From contig CAXTIU010000013.1 of the NCBI GenBank assembly GCA_964244495.1, forward strand, positions 1 through 64,000: a stretch of DNA of 64,000 bases, written 5' to 3'. This DNA is from RH-AL1 sp964244495. GTDB lineage: Bacteria > Pseudomonadota > Alphaproteobacteria > Rhizobiales > Beijerinckiaceae. Shown piece after piece: positions 44,678-53,503 of the stretch (its first letter is position 1; each line of letters starts with the position of its first letter). The position numbers were made by a program, and so were the translations under genes. The notes beneath the pieces were generated by a model. It saw only the letters and a list, made by a program, of their open reading frames with translations. It did no database searches and was not told the DNA's origin.

Positions 44678-44902
44678 ATGCTAGCCAAGCGCCAAGAGCC
44701 TCGGGAACAGGGCATCGTCGACGCCGCTCGTGAAGCCAAGCGTTTCGCGGATCTCGCCAAGCTGGCGTCGGTCGATATCCAGACCGCTCTCGTCGCCGAC
44801 CTCAGCGGCAACCTGCACTCCCTGTTCGATCCGGTGTCGAACGGTGCGTTGCCGATCTACTTCGGCCCCCTGCTCGGCCGGCTCTACCTCGAAGGCCTAT
44901 GA
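44678..44902 (+). CDS. Small hypothetical protein
   Basis: A 74-residue protein with a strong GGAGGAG site 3-8 bases before the ATG. The N-terminal half is charged and helical (REQGIVDAAREAKRFADLAK). The C-terminal half is more hydrophobic (NGALPIYFGPLLGRLYLEGL) but too short and interrupted for a membrane segment. I do not recognise the family. The ribosome binding site and the TTAACCAT motif upstream support a real gene. Confidence 0.6.
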   Translation: MLAKRQEPREQGIVDAAREAKRFADLAKLASVDIQTALVADLSGNLHSLFDPVSNGALPIYFGPLLGRLYLEGL

Positions 44903-44945
44903 TCCAGCCTCGGCGATCATCCGACGCCGGATGTTTGCCGACGAC

Positions 44946-45521
44946 TCACCTGAACCAGCCGGCGACCTTGTCGCCGACGTAGGTGAAGGGCTGCTTCAGC
45001 GTCGCCGTGTCGGGCAGATGGTTGAATGGGTTGATGTTGGCCGGCCAACCTCGCTCTCGCGGTTCGGCTTGCGTGGTGGCCGGTCCAGGACCGCCGGCTG
45101 ACGGGCGCGCGGGTGGCGTCGGCACGGGTGGAGGCGGCGCCGCATTCGTCCTGGCGGCGCAGGACGCCCCCTCGCACGGCCGCTTCCCCGCTGGCCGCGC
45201 CGGGCTCGTCACGGGCGGCAGCTGCGACGGCGAGACCACCAGCGATGCCGAGGTCATGGGTTCGGTTGGCACGGCGGCGGCCAGCGGCGCGACCTCGGCG
45301 AGGTGCCCGGTCCACTCCCGAGCCGGCGGTTCCCGGACCGACGCCACCGTGATCGACGACTCGCGGGTCGACGATGGCCGCGTCACCGGATCGACGCCCG
45401 TCCTGGGATGGACGGCGTAGGCCAGCGCGAAGGTCGCCGCGCAAGCGGCGAGGGCGAGCGCGATCGTTTCCCGACTGGCTTTGACGACCACGCTTCGCGG
45501 GGCTTTGGCGGGAGGGACCAT
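44946..45521 (-). CDS. Membrane-anchored Pro/Ala-rich hypothetical protein
   Basis: A 191-residue protein with a basic N-terminus (PPAKAPRSVVVKASRET), one transmembrane segment at about 19-38 (IALALAACAATFALAYAV) and a low-complexity periplasmic part rich in Pro, Ala, Ser and Thr. The last 35 residues (WPANINPFNHLPDTATLKQP through VGDKVAGWFR) look folded and might be the functional end. A CEGASC pair of cysteines lies in the middle. No family is recognised. The ATG at 45521 has GGAGGG upstream. It is convergent with the preceding small gene. Confidence 0.65.
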   Translation of the reverse strand: MVPPAKAPRSVVVKASRETIALALAACAATFALAYAVHPRTGVDPVTRPSSTRESSITVASVREPPAREWTGHLAEVAPLAAAVPTEPMTSASLVVSPSQLPPVTSPARPAGKRPCEGASCAARTNAAPPPPVPTPPARPSAGGPGPATTQAEPRERGWPANINPFNHLPDTATLKQPFTYVGDKVAGWFR

Positions 45522-45630
45522 GGCCGGACCTTTGGCGTTCGACGGCGGGTGCTGAGCGAGATTTAGGCCCGCGCTTTGCGTCAACACGGCGGCAGCGGTG
45601 AAACGTTCGCTGGACAAACCTCGCGGGACT

Positions 45631-46326
45631 TCAAGATCCCGCGGGTGCTTGCGCGACGCCGCCGTGCGCGGCCGACCAGGGCAGGGGCGCCGCGAGGAAC
45701 GCGGCGACGGCATCGAGCCGGGCCGGCTCGAAGGCGCCGCTCGCCCGCGCCACTTCGAGGACGTCCGGCCACGTCACGAGATAGTGCAACCCGACCTCGA
45801 GCCTCGCCATCGTTTCCCTCGCCTTCGGATAGATGTCGTAGAAGAAGAAGACGAACGCGTGCGCGCAGCCTTGGCCCGAGTGGCGCAGGGCCTCGATGAA
45901 GTTGCTCTTGCTGCCGCCATCGGTGGCGAGGTCCTCGACGAGCAGGGCGCGGGCGCCCTCGCGGATCTCGCCCTCGATCTGGGCGTTGCGGCCGAATCCC
46001 TTGGGTTTCTTGCGGATATACTGCATCGGCAGGTCCAGGCGGTCGCTGATCCAGGCGGCGAAGGGGATGCCGGCCGTCTCGCCGCCGGCGACCACGTCGA
46101 GCGCCGCCGTCCCGATCTCCGTCTCGATCGTCTCGACGGCAAGGTCGATCAGGCGCGAGCGGATGCGCGGGTACGCGATGATCTTGCGCATGTCGGTGTA
46201 GACGGGGCTCTTCATCCCCGAGGTGAAGGTGAACGGTTCGTCCTGCGCGAAGAGGATGGCTTTCGCCTCGATCAGCATGGTGGCCGATTCGATGGCGATG
46301 GTCTGTTTGCGGGTCGGGTCGGCCAT
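45631..46326 (-). CDS. pyrE: Orotate phosphoribosyltransferase
   Basis: A 231-residue pyrimidine synthesis enzyme that joins orotate to PRPP to give OMP. The PRPP-binding motif reads ALLVEDLATDGGSK, the form seen in alphaproteobacterial PyrE. Other landmarks are FTFTSGMKSPVYTDMR near the N-terminus, GGETAGIPFAAWISDRL and the flexible loop YIRKKPKGFGRNAQIEG. It is divergent from the fatty acid hydroxylase gene across 190 bp. Confidence 0.94.
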   Translation of the reverse strand: MADPTRKQTIAIESATMLIEAKAILFAQDEPFTFTSGMKSPVYTDMRKIIAYPRIRSRLIDLAVETIETEIGTAALDVVAGGETAGIPFAAWISDRLDLPMQYIRKKPKGFGRNAQIEGEIREGARALLVEDLATDGGSKSNFIEALRHSGQGCAHAFVFFFYDIYPKARETMARLEVGLHYLVTWPDVLEVARASGAFEPARLDAVAAFLAAPLPWSAAHGGVAQAPAGS

Positions 46327-46516
46327 GGGCGGGATCGTTCTCGTGTTTCGGATCGTAACAGAGTGTGTCTTGTCGGGTGGTCGCTACGCTGTATCGTCGC
46401 GCCCGTCACGGCCGGTCGCGGCCGGCGCGTCCGCGACGCGTCGGGCGTAGCCGGCCATCAGCGTGGTCGCGCGCCGGGACCGGGGAGGTTCTGGCGCCTG
46501 TGAGGTCCTGGTTCGC

Positions 46517-47335
46517 ATGACGTCGCAAATCCTTCCCTGGTGGATGCCGCTCTCGGTCTTCGTGTGGGCCGTCCAGATGGTCGTGTTCCACGGCGTCGGC
46601 TACGCCTTCGAATGGTGCGACCGGACCCGCCGGTTGCGGCGCTTCAAGGTGCGCGACATCGACCGCAAGAGCTACCGCCAATTGATGCCGCGCGTGCTGG
46701 CGAATCAAACGTTCATCCTGCTGCCGTGCATGATGGCGATGCAGGCATGCGGTTTGGCCTTCGCCGGCCAGGGCCACCTTCCCCTGTGGCGCTTCATCGC
46801 CGGGCTCGCGGTCATGGGGGTCGGCCACGACGTCGTGCAGTACGTCACCCATCGCCACCTGCTGCACAACCCCCGCTTCGTCCGCAAGCTTCGGCATTCG
46901 GTCCACCATTCCACCGGCGCAAGCAAGGGTATCAGCGCCTGCTACATGAGCGGCGCCGACTTCTTCCTGGAGATCGTGCTGCCCTACCTGCTGCCGCTCG
47001 CCCTGATCGGCGGCGGCGGCTCCGACATCGTGTTCCACACGATGATCGCCGGCCTCGGCGCGGTTGGCGGTGTCTACGAGCATTCCGGCTACGACTTCGC
47101 CGCGCTGCTGCCGAAGGCGCGGATCGCCGGACGCATGCCGCGCTTCGTCACCGTGCTCGGCGGCCTCATCACGAGCCACGCCCACGGCGAGCACCATGCC
47201 AAGGGAAACGTCAGCTTCTCCGACGGCTTCGGCAGCCCGGCCGTCTGCGACACGATGTTCGGCACGCGCTGGGACAAGGTCGAGGCGCGCCGGCGCGCGG
47301 AGGCGGTGGAGGCGGCGGCCACGCCGGCGGAGTAG
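46517..47335 (+). CDS. Sterol desaturase / fatty acid hydroxylase family membrane protein
   Basis: A 272-residue di-iron membrane enzyme. Histidine boxes are visible in order: GHDVVQYVTHRHLLH at about 113-127, HSVHH near 140 and HAHGEHH near 220. Hydrophobic helices include PLSVFVWAVQMVVFHGVGY, IAGLAVMGVG and IVLPYLLPLALI. Members hydroxylate or desaturate lipids, carotenoids or hopanoid-like molecules; the substrate is unknown here. The ATG at 46517 is likely, 18 codons after the beginning of the open frame. It is not clearly in an operon. Confidence 0.88.
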   Translation: MTSQILPWWMPLSVFVWAVQMVVFHGVGYAFEWCDRTRRLRRFKVRDIDRKSYRQLMPRVLANQTFILLPCMMAMQACGLAFAGQGHLPLWRFIAGLAVMGVGHDVVQYVTHRHLLHNPRFVRKLRHSVHHSTGASKGISACYMSGADFFLEIVLPYLLPLALIGGGGSDIVFHTMIAGLGAVGGVYEHSGYDFAALLPKARIAGRMPRFVTVLGGLITSHAHGEHHAKGNVSFSDGFGSPAVCDTMFGTRWDKVEARRRAEAVEAAATPAE

Positions 47336-47463
47336 GACAGGGGAGGGCGCGGTCCCAGCCCGCCGTGGGATCGTGTCGGCAAGCCGCATTGCGGCCGGAG
47401 TTTCGTGTTCGTTGGCGGCTCACGTCGACGCGGGCTCGGCGGACGAACGCCATCGGCCGACGG

Positions 47464-48141
47464 ATGATGTGGATGAGGATGCCGAAACTGCTTGGTCGTG
47501 GGTCGGGGACGGTGGTCGCGACGGCGCTTCTCGCCGGGTCGGCGTTTCTCCCCGCACCGGCTCTGGCCGACCGCATCACCCATCCGACCGCCGTCTTCTC
47601 CGGCCTCGACAAGATCACCGGGCGGATCATCTCGTTCGAGGTGGCGACGGACGAGACGGTTCAGTTCGGCTCGCTGCAGATCACCGAACGCGCTTGTTTC
47701 ACCCGTCCGGCGACGGAAGCCCCGCAGACCGTCACCTTCGCCCAGGTCGACGAGATCGACGCCAAGAAGCAGTACAAGCGGATTTTCTCCGGTTGGATGT
47801 TCGCCGCGAGTCCCGGCTTGAACGGCATCGAACACCCGGTCTATGACATCTGGCTGACCGACTGCAAAGGCGGCACGGAGCTGCAGAAGTCACCCGAGAC
47901 GGCGTCGGCGGAGCCCGAGGCGCCTCCCCCGAACGCCGATCTGCCGGTCAAGCCGGACAGGAAGCGGCGACACGCCGAGGACGCGGCACGGACGGCCAAG
48001 CGGCGCCAGGCCGACCAGGATGGATTTGATCCCGGTCCGCCGGAGAATGGGCCGCCCCGCCGCGATCCCGATCGTGCGCCGCCGGCGCGCTCGTTCTTCC
48101 CCGATGCCGCCGGCGGCAACGATCCCGGCGGCTTCTATTAA
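47464..48141 (+). CDS. DUF2155 domain-containing exported protein
   Basis: A 225-residue exported protein: an N-terminal signal peptide (TVVATALLAGSAFLPAPALA, cleavage near residue 36), the DUF2155 domain at about 40-150 (AVFSGLDKITGRIISFEV, FGSLQITERACF, FSGWMFAASPGLNGIEHP, YDIWLTDC) and a disordered Pro/Arg/Asp-rich tail. Two conserved cysteines (ACF and TDC) could form a disulfide. The domain is common in alphaproteobacteria and of unknown function. Several ATG codons compete (47464, 47467, 47473, 47479); I took the first. Confidence 0.85.
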   Translation: MMWMRMPKLLGRGSGTVVATALLAGSAFLPAPALADRITHPTAVFSGLDKITGRIISFEVATDETVQFGSLQITERACFTRPATEAPQTVTFAQVDEIDAKKQYKRIFSGWMFAASPGLNGIEHPVYDIWLTDCKGGTELQKSPETASAEPEAPPPNADLPVKPDRKRRHAEDAARTAKRRQADQDGFDPGPPENGPPRRDPDRAPPARSFFPDAAGGNDPGGFY

Positions 48142-48174
48142 TCGTCGCATGCCCGCGCCGGCGATCGACCCCGC

Positions 48175-48708
48175 ATGAGCATCCCGCCCCTCGTCCGAGC
48201 GGCCGAGGCCGGCGACATCGCCGCGATCACGGCGATCTACGGGCACGCGGTCCTCCACGGCACCGGCACCTTCGAGATCGATCCCCCGGACGCGAGCGAG
48301 ATGGCGGCGCGGCACGCCCGCGTGGTCGCCGGCGGCTATCCCCATCTTGTGGCGAGCGACGGCGCGCGCGTCCTCGGCTTCGCCTACGCGTCCGCCTACC
48401 GGGAGCGTCCGGCCTACAGGTTCACCGTCGAGGATTCGATCTACGTCGGCGCGGACGCGCGAGGGCGGGGCGTCGGCAAGGCTCTGCTGTCCGCGCTCAT
48501 CGAGCGGACGGCCTTCGTCGGCTTCCGCCAGATGATCGCGGTGATCGGGGATTCGTCCAACACCGGCTCGATCGCCCTGCACCGGGCGGCGGGGTTCCGG
48601 TTCGCGGGGCAACTCGCGTCCAGCGGATGGAAGGCGGGGCGCTGGCTCGATGTCGTCCTGATGCAGCGAGCGCTCGGCACAGGCGATGCCGGCGATCCCG
48701 CCGCGTGA
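48175..48708 (+). CDS. GNAT family N-acetyltransferase (phosphinothricin acetyltransferase-like)
   Basis: A 177-residue GNAT acetyltransferase similar in layout to the Pat/Bar and methionine sulfoximine acetyltransferases. It has the N-terminal VRAAEAGDIAAITAIYGHAV, the acetyl-CoA-binding ARGRGVGKALLSALIE at about 95-110, and NTGSIALHRAAGFRFAGQL typical of this subgroup. Likely substrates are amino acid analogues, but none is shown by context. It follows the DUF2155 gene by 33 bp. Confidence 0.88.
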   Translation: MSIPPLVRAAEAGDIAAITAIYGHAVLHGTGTFEIDPPDASEMAARHARVVAGGYPHLVASDGARVLGFAYASAYRERPAYRFTVEDSIYVGADARGRGVGKALLSALIERTAFVGFRQMIAVIGDSSNTGSIALHRAAGFRFAGQLASSGWKAGRWLDVVLMQRALGTGDAGDPAA

Positions 48709-48732
48709 GGCCGTCCGGACGCGTCGCGACCC

Positions 48733-48981
48733 TTACTTCACGATGCCCGTGCACGGATCGAGGACGGAGCGCGAGACGAGCTTGGGCAGGGAGGCCGTCG
48801 GCGTGTAGTCGAGCTGGCCGGCCGGCGCGGCGACCTGGACCGGTGCCTTGGCGCCGCTCTTGGTGAGATAGTCGAGCATGTCGGCCGAGGCCACGAAGCC
48901 GACCGCGATGATCGATACCGAGAGCGCGATGCCCTCGAAGCTCGTTCCCTTGTCATCGCCGAGAAACCCACGCAGCCGCAT
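48733..48981 (-). CDS. Small membrane protein, distantly Flp-pilin-like
   Basis: An 82-residue protein with a short N-terminus (RLRGFLGDDKGTSFEG), one hydrophobic helix (IALSVSIIAVGFVASADML) and a polar C-terminal half ending DPCTGIVK. The glycine-then-glutamate spacing before the helix resembles Flp/Tad type IVb pilins, but Glu is one position early for the processing rule, and no tad genes are visible. The ATG at 48981 follows AAAGG. It may simply be a small membrane protein of unknown role. Confidence 0.55.
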   Translation of the reverse strand: MRLRGFLGDDKGTSFEGIALSVSIIAVGFVASADMLDYLTKSGAKAPVQVAAPAGQLDYTPTASLPKLVSRSVLDPCTGIVK

Positions 48982-49242
48982 CGTCGCACCTTTCGAACGC
49001 ATCACACGTCCGAAGAATGGGCGGAAACGGTGAACGGATCGTTGCCGGACCGCCGATAATCGGACGGTGACGCCGTCGTCGTCGGTCGACCATGGCGCGT
49101 GTCCCGCCGCGGCCGTGCGACCAAACGAACGACCCTTGGTCCGCGCTCCACAAAGCCGAGGCCGGCGTGTAGACCCTGGGTGGGAACGAGGACGCGGGGG
49201 ATGCCGCGCGCCGTTCCACGCGATCTCGGCACTTCGGAGTAC

Positions 49243-51369
49243 ATGGACTTGGGCGACACGAAGCAGCGGGTCCAGGAAGGGGTGGCCTTCCCGCGCGGCG
49301 CGCATTGGGACGGTGAAGGAACGAACTTCGCCCTGTTCTCCGCCAACGCCACCAAGGTCGAGGTTTGCCTCTTCGACACCGACGGCGAGAAGGAGGTCGA
49401 TCGCGTCGAATTGCCGGAGTACACCAACCAGATCTTCCACGGCTACCTGCCGGGCGTGCATCCCGGAGCCTTCTACGGCTACCGTGTCCACGGCCCCTAC
49501 GAGCCGGATGCTGGACACCGCTTCAACCACAACAAGCTGCTACTCGACCCTTACGCGAGGGCGCACGCCTTCGACCTCACCTGGAACCCAGCCGTCTTCG
49601 GCTACAGGATGGAGAGCGGCGACGATACCACCTTCGACGAGCGCGACAGCGCGCCCTTCATGCCCAAATGCGTCATCGTCGACCAGAACTTCGACTGGCG
49701 CGGCGAACCAACCGAACGTCGCGTGCCATGGGACGACATGATCGTCTACGAGACGCACGTCAAAGGCTTCACCAAGCTCCACCCAGCGGTTCCGGAGAAG
49801 TTTCGCGGCACCTACGCCGGCCTGGGTCGCAGGGACATCGTCGGGTACATCAAGTCCCTCGGCGTCACGTCGGTCGAGCTGCTGCCGGTCCACACCTTCG
49901 TGCAGGACGATTTCCTCGTCGACAGGGGTCTGGCGAACTACTGGGGCTACAACACCATCGGCTTCTTCGCGCCGAGCCCGCGCTACGCCGCCGACGTGCC
50001 GAACTCGCTGCGCGAGTTCAAGGAGATGGTCGCCCGCCTGCACGAGGCCGGCCTCGAGGTCATCCTCGACGTCGTCTACAATCATACGGCGGAGGGCAAC
50101 GAACTCGGACCGACGCTGAGCTTCAAGGGAATCGACAACGCCAGCTACTACCGCCTGCTGCCCGACCAGAAGCGGCACTACATCAACGACACGGGCACCG
50201 GCAACACGGTGAACCTGTCGCACGCCCGCGTGATCCAGATGGTGACCGACAGCCTGCGCTACTGGGTGGAGGAGATGCACGTCGACGGCTTCCGCTTCGA
50301 CCTCGGCACCATCCTCGCCCGCGAGCCCAACGGCTTCGACAACCAGTCCGGCTTCCTCAAGGCGGTCGGGCAGGACCCGGTGCTCGGCGCCGTGAAGCTG
50401 ATCGCCGAGCCCTGGGACATCGGCCCGGGCGGCTACCAGGTGGGATCGTTCCCGCCGGGCTGGGCGGAATGGACCGACAAGTTCCGCGACGACGTCCGCG
50501 ACTTCTGGCGCGGACGCTCCTCCATCCAGGCGATCGCGTCCCGCCTGTGTGCCTCGCCCGAGAGCTTCAACCACCAGGGCCGCCGCACTTGGTCCTGCGT
50601 CAATTTCGTGACGGCCCACGACGGCTTCACGCTGAACGACGCCGTCACCTACGACGAGAAGCACAACGAGGCGAACGGGGAAGACAACAAGGACGGCAAC
50701 TCCGACAACCGCTCCTGGAACTGCGGGGCGGAAGGGCCGACCGACGATCCGGCGGTCCAGGCGCTCCGGGCACGCCAGATCCGCAACATGATGGCGACCT
50801 TGCTCCTGGCGCAGGGCACCCCGATGATCCTGGCCGGCGACGAGTTCGGCCGCACGCAGCGCGGCAACAACAACGCCTACTGCCAGGACAGCGAGATCTC
50901 GTGGCTCGACTGGGACTTCAAGGAGAAGGGCCGGTCCCTGATCGATTTCACGAAGAAGCTGACCGCGCTGCGCCATAGGCACGCGATCCTGCGCCACAGC
51001 CGTTTCCTGAGCGGCGACAGCAACGAGGAGGCCGGGTTCAAGGACCTGGTCTGGCTCACGACCGGCGGCCAGGAAATGGGGGAGGGCGATTGGACCGACG
51101 CCAACGTGCGCTGCATCGGCATGCTGATGGATGGGCGGGCGCAGACGACGGGCGTCAAGCGGGTCGGCAGCGATGCCACGATGTTGCTGGTGCTGAACAG
51201 CTGGCATGACCTCGTCGGCTTCACCCTGCCGGGCGACCCGGCAGGGAAAACCTGGTCGCTGCAGATCGACACCAACCAGCCCGACCTCGCGGACGCACCA
51301 TTGTTCAAGGCGGGCGACCGATACGATGTCACCGGACGGTCGGTGCTCCTGTTCATGATGGAGCGCTGA
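49243..51369 (+). CDS. glgX: Glycogen debranching enzyme GlgX (isoamylase type)
   Basis: A 708-residue cytoplasmic GH13 enzyme cleaving alpha-1,6 branches in limit dextrins. The N-terminal CBM48 has EGVAFPRGAHWDGEGTNFAL. The barrel shows DVVYNHTAEGNE, the nucleophile in VDGFRFDLG, the acid/base Glu in LIAEPWD and the stabilising Asp in FVTAHDGF. Insert NKDGNSDNRSWNCGAEGPT is typical of GlgX. The ATG at 49243 is 48 codons into a longer open frame; ATG 49201 is an alternative. No other glycogen gene is near, so it is an orphan copy. Confidence 0.94.
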   Translation: MDLGDTKQRVQEGVAFPRGAHWDGEGTNFALFSANATKVEVCLFDTDGEKEVDRVELPEYTNQIFHGYLPGVHPGAFYGYRVHGPYEPDAGHRFNHNKLLLDPYARAHAFDLTWNPAVFGYRMESGDDTTFDERDSAPFMPKCVIVDQNFDWRGEPTERRVPWDDMIVYETHVKGFTKLHPAVPEKFRGTYAGLGRRDIVGYIKSLGVTSVELLPVHTFVQDDFLVDRGLANYWGYNTIGFFAPSPRYAADVPNSLREFKEMVARLHEAGLEVILDVVYNHTAEGNELGPTLSFKGIDNASYYRLLPDQKRHYINDTGTGNTVNLSHARVIQMVTDSLRYWVEEMHVDGFRFDLGTILAREPNGFDNQSGFLKAVGQDPVLGAVKLIAEPWDIGPGGYQVGSFPPGWAEWTDKFRDDVRDFWRGRSSIQAIASRLCASPESFNHQGRRTWSCVNFVTAHDGFTLNDAVTYDEKHNEANGEDNKDGNSDNRSWNCGAEGPTDDPAVQALRARQIRNMMATLLLAQGTPMILAGDEFGRTQRGNNNAYCQDSEISWLDWDFKEKGRSLIDFTKKLTALRHRHAILRHSRFLSGDSNEEAGFKDLVWLTTGGQEMGEGDWTDANVRCIGMLMDGRAQTTGVKRVGSDATMLLVLNSWHDLVGFTLPGDPAGKTWSLQIDTNQPDLADAPLFKAGDRYDVTGRSVLLFMMER

Positions 51370-51421
51370 TGTCCGACACGGGTCGCCTCGACGGCCGCGA
51401 GCGGACCACGACCGACTTGCA

Positions 51422-52240
51422 TCAAAGACCCGCGGCCTTGGCCTCGTCCCACAAGGCTTCCATCCCCTCCAAGGACGTGGTCTCGAGATGCTGGCCGCCG
51501 TCGCGCAGCGCCTTCTCGATGTGGCCGAACCGGCGCGCGAACTTGGCGTTGGCGCGGCGGGCCGCCTGTTCCGGATCGATTCCCGCATGACGAGCGAGGT
51601 TGGCGACCGTGAAGAGCAGGTCGCCGATCTCGTCGGCGATGGCGTCGCGCTCCCCCTCCTCGACCGCTTGGCGAACCTCGCTCGCCTCTTCCTCGATCTT
51701 CGCGAGTACCGCCCCGGCATCATGCCAGTCGAACCCGACGGTCGATGCCCTCGTCTGCAGCTTGACCGCGCGGGTCAGCCCGGGCAGGGCGACCGGGATA
51801 TCGTCGAGAAGTCCTGCGGGCCCGCGACCCTTCGAGAGCCGTTCCACCGCCTTGATCGCCTCCCACGTCCCTTCGGGTGGCGCCGCCCGAGCGTCGGACG
51901 CCTGAACGACCGTTCGATCGACGGAAACGTTGAAGACATGAGGGTGGCGGCGAACCATCTTGGCGCAGACGCCCTCGACGACGTCGCCGAGGGCGAAGGC
52001 TCCGGCTTCCTCGGCCAACCGGGCCTGGAGCACCACCTGGAGCAGTAGGTCGCCCAGCTCGTCGCAAAGCTCCGTCAAATCATGGCGCTCGATCGCGTCG
52101 ACGGCCTCGTGGGCTTCCTCCAGCACGTAAGGCGCGAGCGAAGCGTGCGTCTGCCGGAGATCCCACGGACAGCCGCTCTGCGGATCGCGCAAGGCGGCGA
52201 CGATGTCCATGAGCCGCGCGAGATTGGCCGAACGGATCAA
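51422..52240 (-). CDS. mazG: Nucleoside triphosphate pyrophosphohydrolase MazG
   Basis: A 272-residue protein with two MazG helical domains that hydrolyses NTPs to NMPs and cleans the nucleotide pool. The N-terminal domain has CPWDLRQTHASLAPYVLEEA and ELCDELGDLLLQVV with the metal-binding Glu/Asp pattern. The C-terminal domain has EEEASEVRQAV and DEIGDLLFTVANLARH. The TTG at 52240 has AAGGA six bases upstream and gives the family length. An open frame upstream is not conserved. It is convergent with glgX. Confidence 0.92.
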   Translation of the reverse strand: MIRSANLARLMDIVAALRDPQSGCPWDLRQTHASLAPYVLEEAHEAVDAIERHDLTELCDELGDLLLQVVLQARLAEEAGAFALGDVVEGVCAKMVRRHPHVFNVSVDRTVVQASDARAAPPEGTWEAIKAVERLSKGRGPAGLLDDIPVALPGLTRAVKLQTRASTVGFDWHDAGAVLAKIEEEASEVRQAVEEGERDAIADEIGDLLFTVANLARHAGIDPEQAARRANAKFARRFGHIEKALRDGGQHLETTSLEGMEALWDEAKAAGL

Positions 52241-52373
52241 GGGTGTTCCTTGCGGGCGATCACGGCGAGGTCGTCCTACGCGCCCATCGCCACGACCGCC
52301 GTCGAGCAGTGCCACCTATGACAAAGCGATGCGTCGCTACGACGCACCGCTCGCGCCCCGCATGCTCGCGTCG

Positions 52374-53036
52374 TCACGCCAAGGAGATCGACAGGGCCTC
52401 ACGGCCCTTCGGCGTGTCAACCACGCGCATGTTGACCGCCTGCCCCTCGGCGAGATGCTGTACCCCTGATGGTCCGAGGATCGAGATGTGGACGAAGACA
52501 TCCTTGCCCCCGTCGTTCGACTGGACGAAGCCGAAGCCTTTGTTGTCGTCGAACCATTTGACGCTGCCGCTGACCTGCACGGCGGTCGACGGATCCGGAG
52601 CGCGGCGCTGCGGCCGGGGCGAATCACCGAACGAACGTTGTGGGGCGCGCTCGGCGGCACCGGACGTGTCGACCTCGAAAACGCGGGTCACTTGCGCGCC
52701 CTTCATGCCGTTGCCGACCGAAACCTTGAGTTTGGCGCCGGGTGGGACCGTCTCGTAACCGGCCGACTGCAGCGCACCGATGTGGAGAAAGGCATCGCCG
52801 CTGCCGTTAGCCAGCTCGACGAAGCCGAACCCCTTGTCGCCCTTGAACCATTTGACGACGGCATCGACGGTCGGACCCGCCGCCGCGCCGCCGACATCGG
52901 GGCTACCGCCGCCGAAGCTCGTTCCGCCGAAGGCGGGACGCGGAGTGCGCGACAGGCGCGGCGCGTCGTACGGGGAGGGGGCGTCGTCATCGAAGCCGCG
53001 CTTCTTCGGTCCCCGGAAATCTCTACCTTTGCTCAT
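52374..53036 (-). CDS. Two-domain cold shock protein
   Basis: A 220-residue protein with two cold shock domains. The first (about 58-125) reads VVKWFKGDKGFGFVE with RNP-like motifs, the second (about 152-218) SVKWFDDNKGFGFV then KDVFVHISIL. The N-terminus is a Gly/Arg-rich disordered segment (SKGRDFRGPKKRGFDDD), and a charged linker separates the domains. Such proteins bind ssDNA or RNA and melt mRNA structure at low temperature. Double-CSD proteins of this form are usual in Rhizobiales. A long untranslated leader is likely. Confidence 0.92.
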   Translation of the reverse strand: MSKGRDFRGPKKRGFDDDAPSPYDAPRLSRTPRPAFGGTSFGGGSPDVGGAAAGPTVDAVVKWFKGDKGFGFVELANGSGDAFLHIGALQSAGYETVPPGAKLKVSVGNGMKGAQVTRVFEVDTSGAAERAPQRSFGDSPRPQRRAPDPSTAVQVSGSVKWFDDNKGFGFVQSNDGGKDVFVHISILGPSGVQHLAEGQAVNMRVVDTPKGREALSISLA

Positions 53037-53503
53037 GATCGCCTGCTCGTCTCTACCAACCACCGCCGCGCTTTCGCTTTGCCCAGCCAAACTTACAAGC
53101 CAACCCACCCGAATCGAATGCCAAGCCTGATTGACCACGTGAAAACGGCCAGCAGCAGACGCTGCCAGCCCCTTCCGACCATGGTGATGACCCGACAGAA
53201 ATGGAAGAAGCCCCGCGCTCACGATGAGTAACAGCCGTCCGTGCGATTGGCTACTGCCCTTTCCACGTTTTCATGGAGCCGATTTTCATGAAGCCGGCTT
53301 GCGCCAAGGGACGGCGTTCGTCCGGTCGGAGCGAACCGATCGACGATGTTCGCGTCCGTATCGATCCATCGACCACCTGACGAGGTGGAAACCCGTCCGC
53401 CTATTTTTCGCATAATCATAATTATGGAACTAGCAATTGAGTTCTTGCGCGGTGGATCCTTGGAAGTGTGTGGCCCAGCTGACCAAACCTCGATCGCCTT
53501 GGA
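53037..53503 (-). promoter_or_regulatory. Leader and promoter region of the cold shock gene (467 bp)
   Basis: No gene is found. An AT-rich island at 53402-53440, unusual in this DNA, contains CATAATTATG (53417-53426, a perfect palindrome) and is the best place for the promoter of the cold shock gene on the minus strand. A perfect hairpin CCACCT-GACG-AGGTGG (53373-53388) lies just inside the predicted transcript. A start near 53400 would give a leader of roughly 350 nt, in line with long structured leaders of cold shock mRNAs. Confidence 0.5.
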
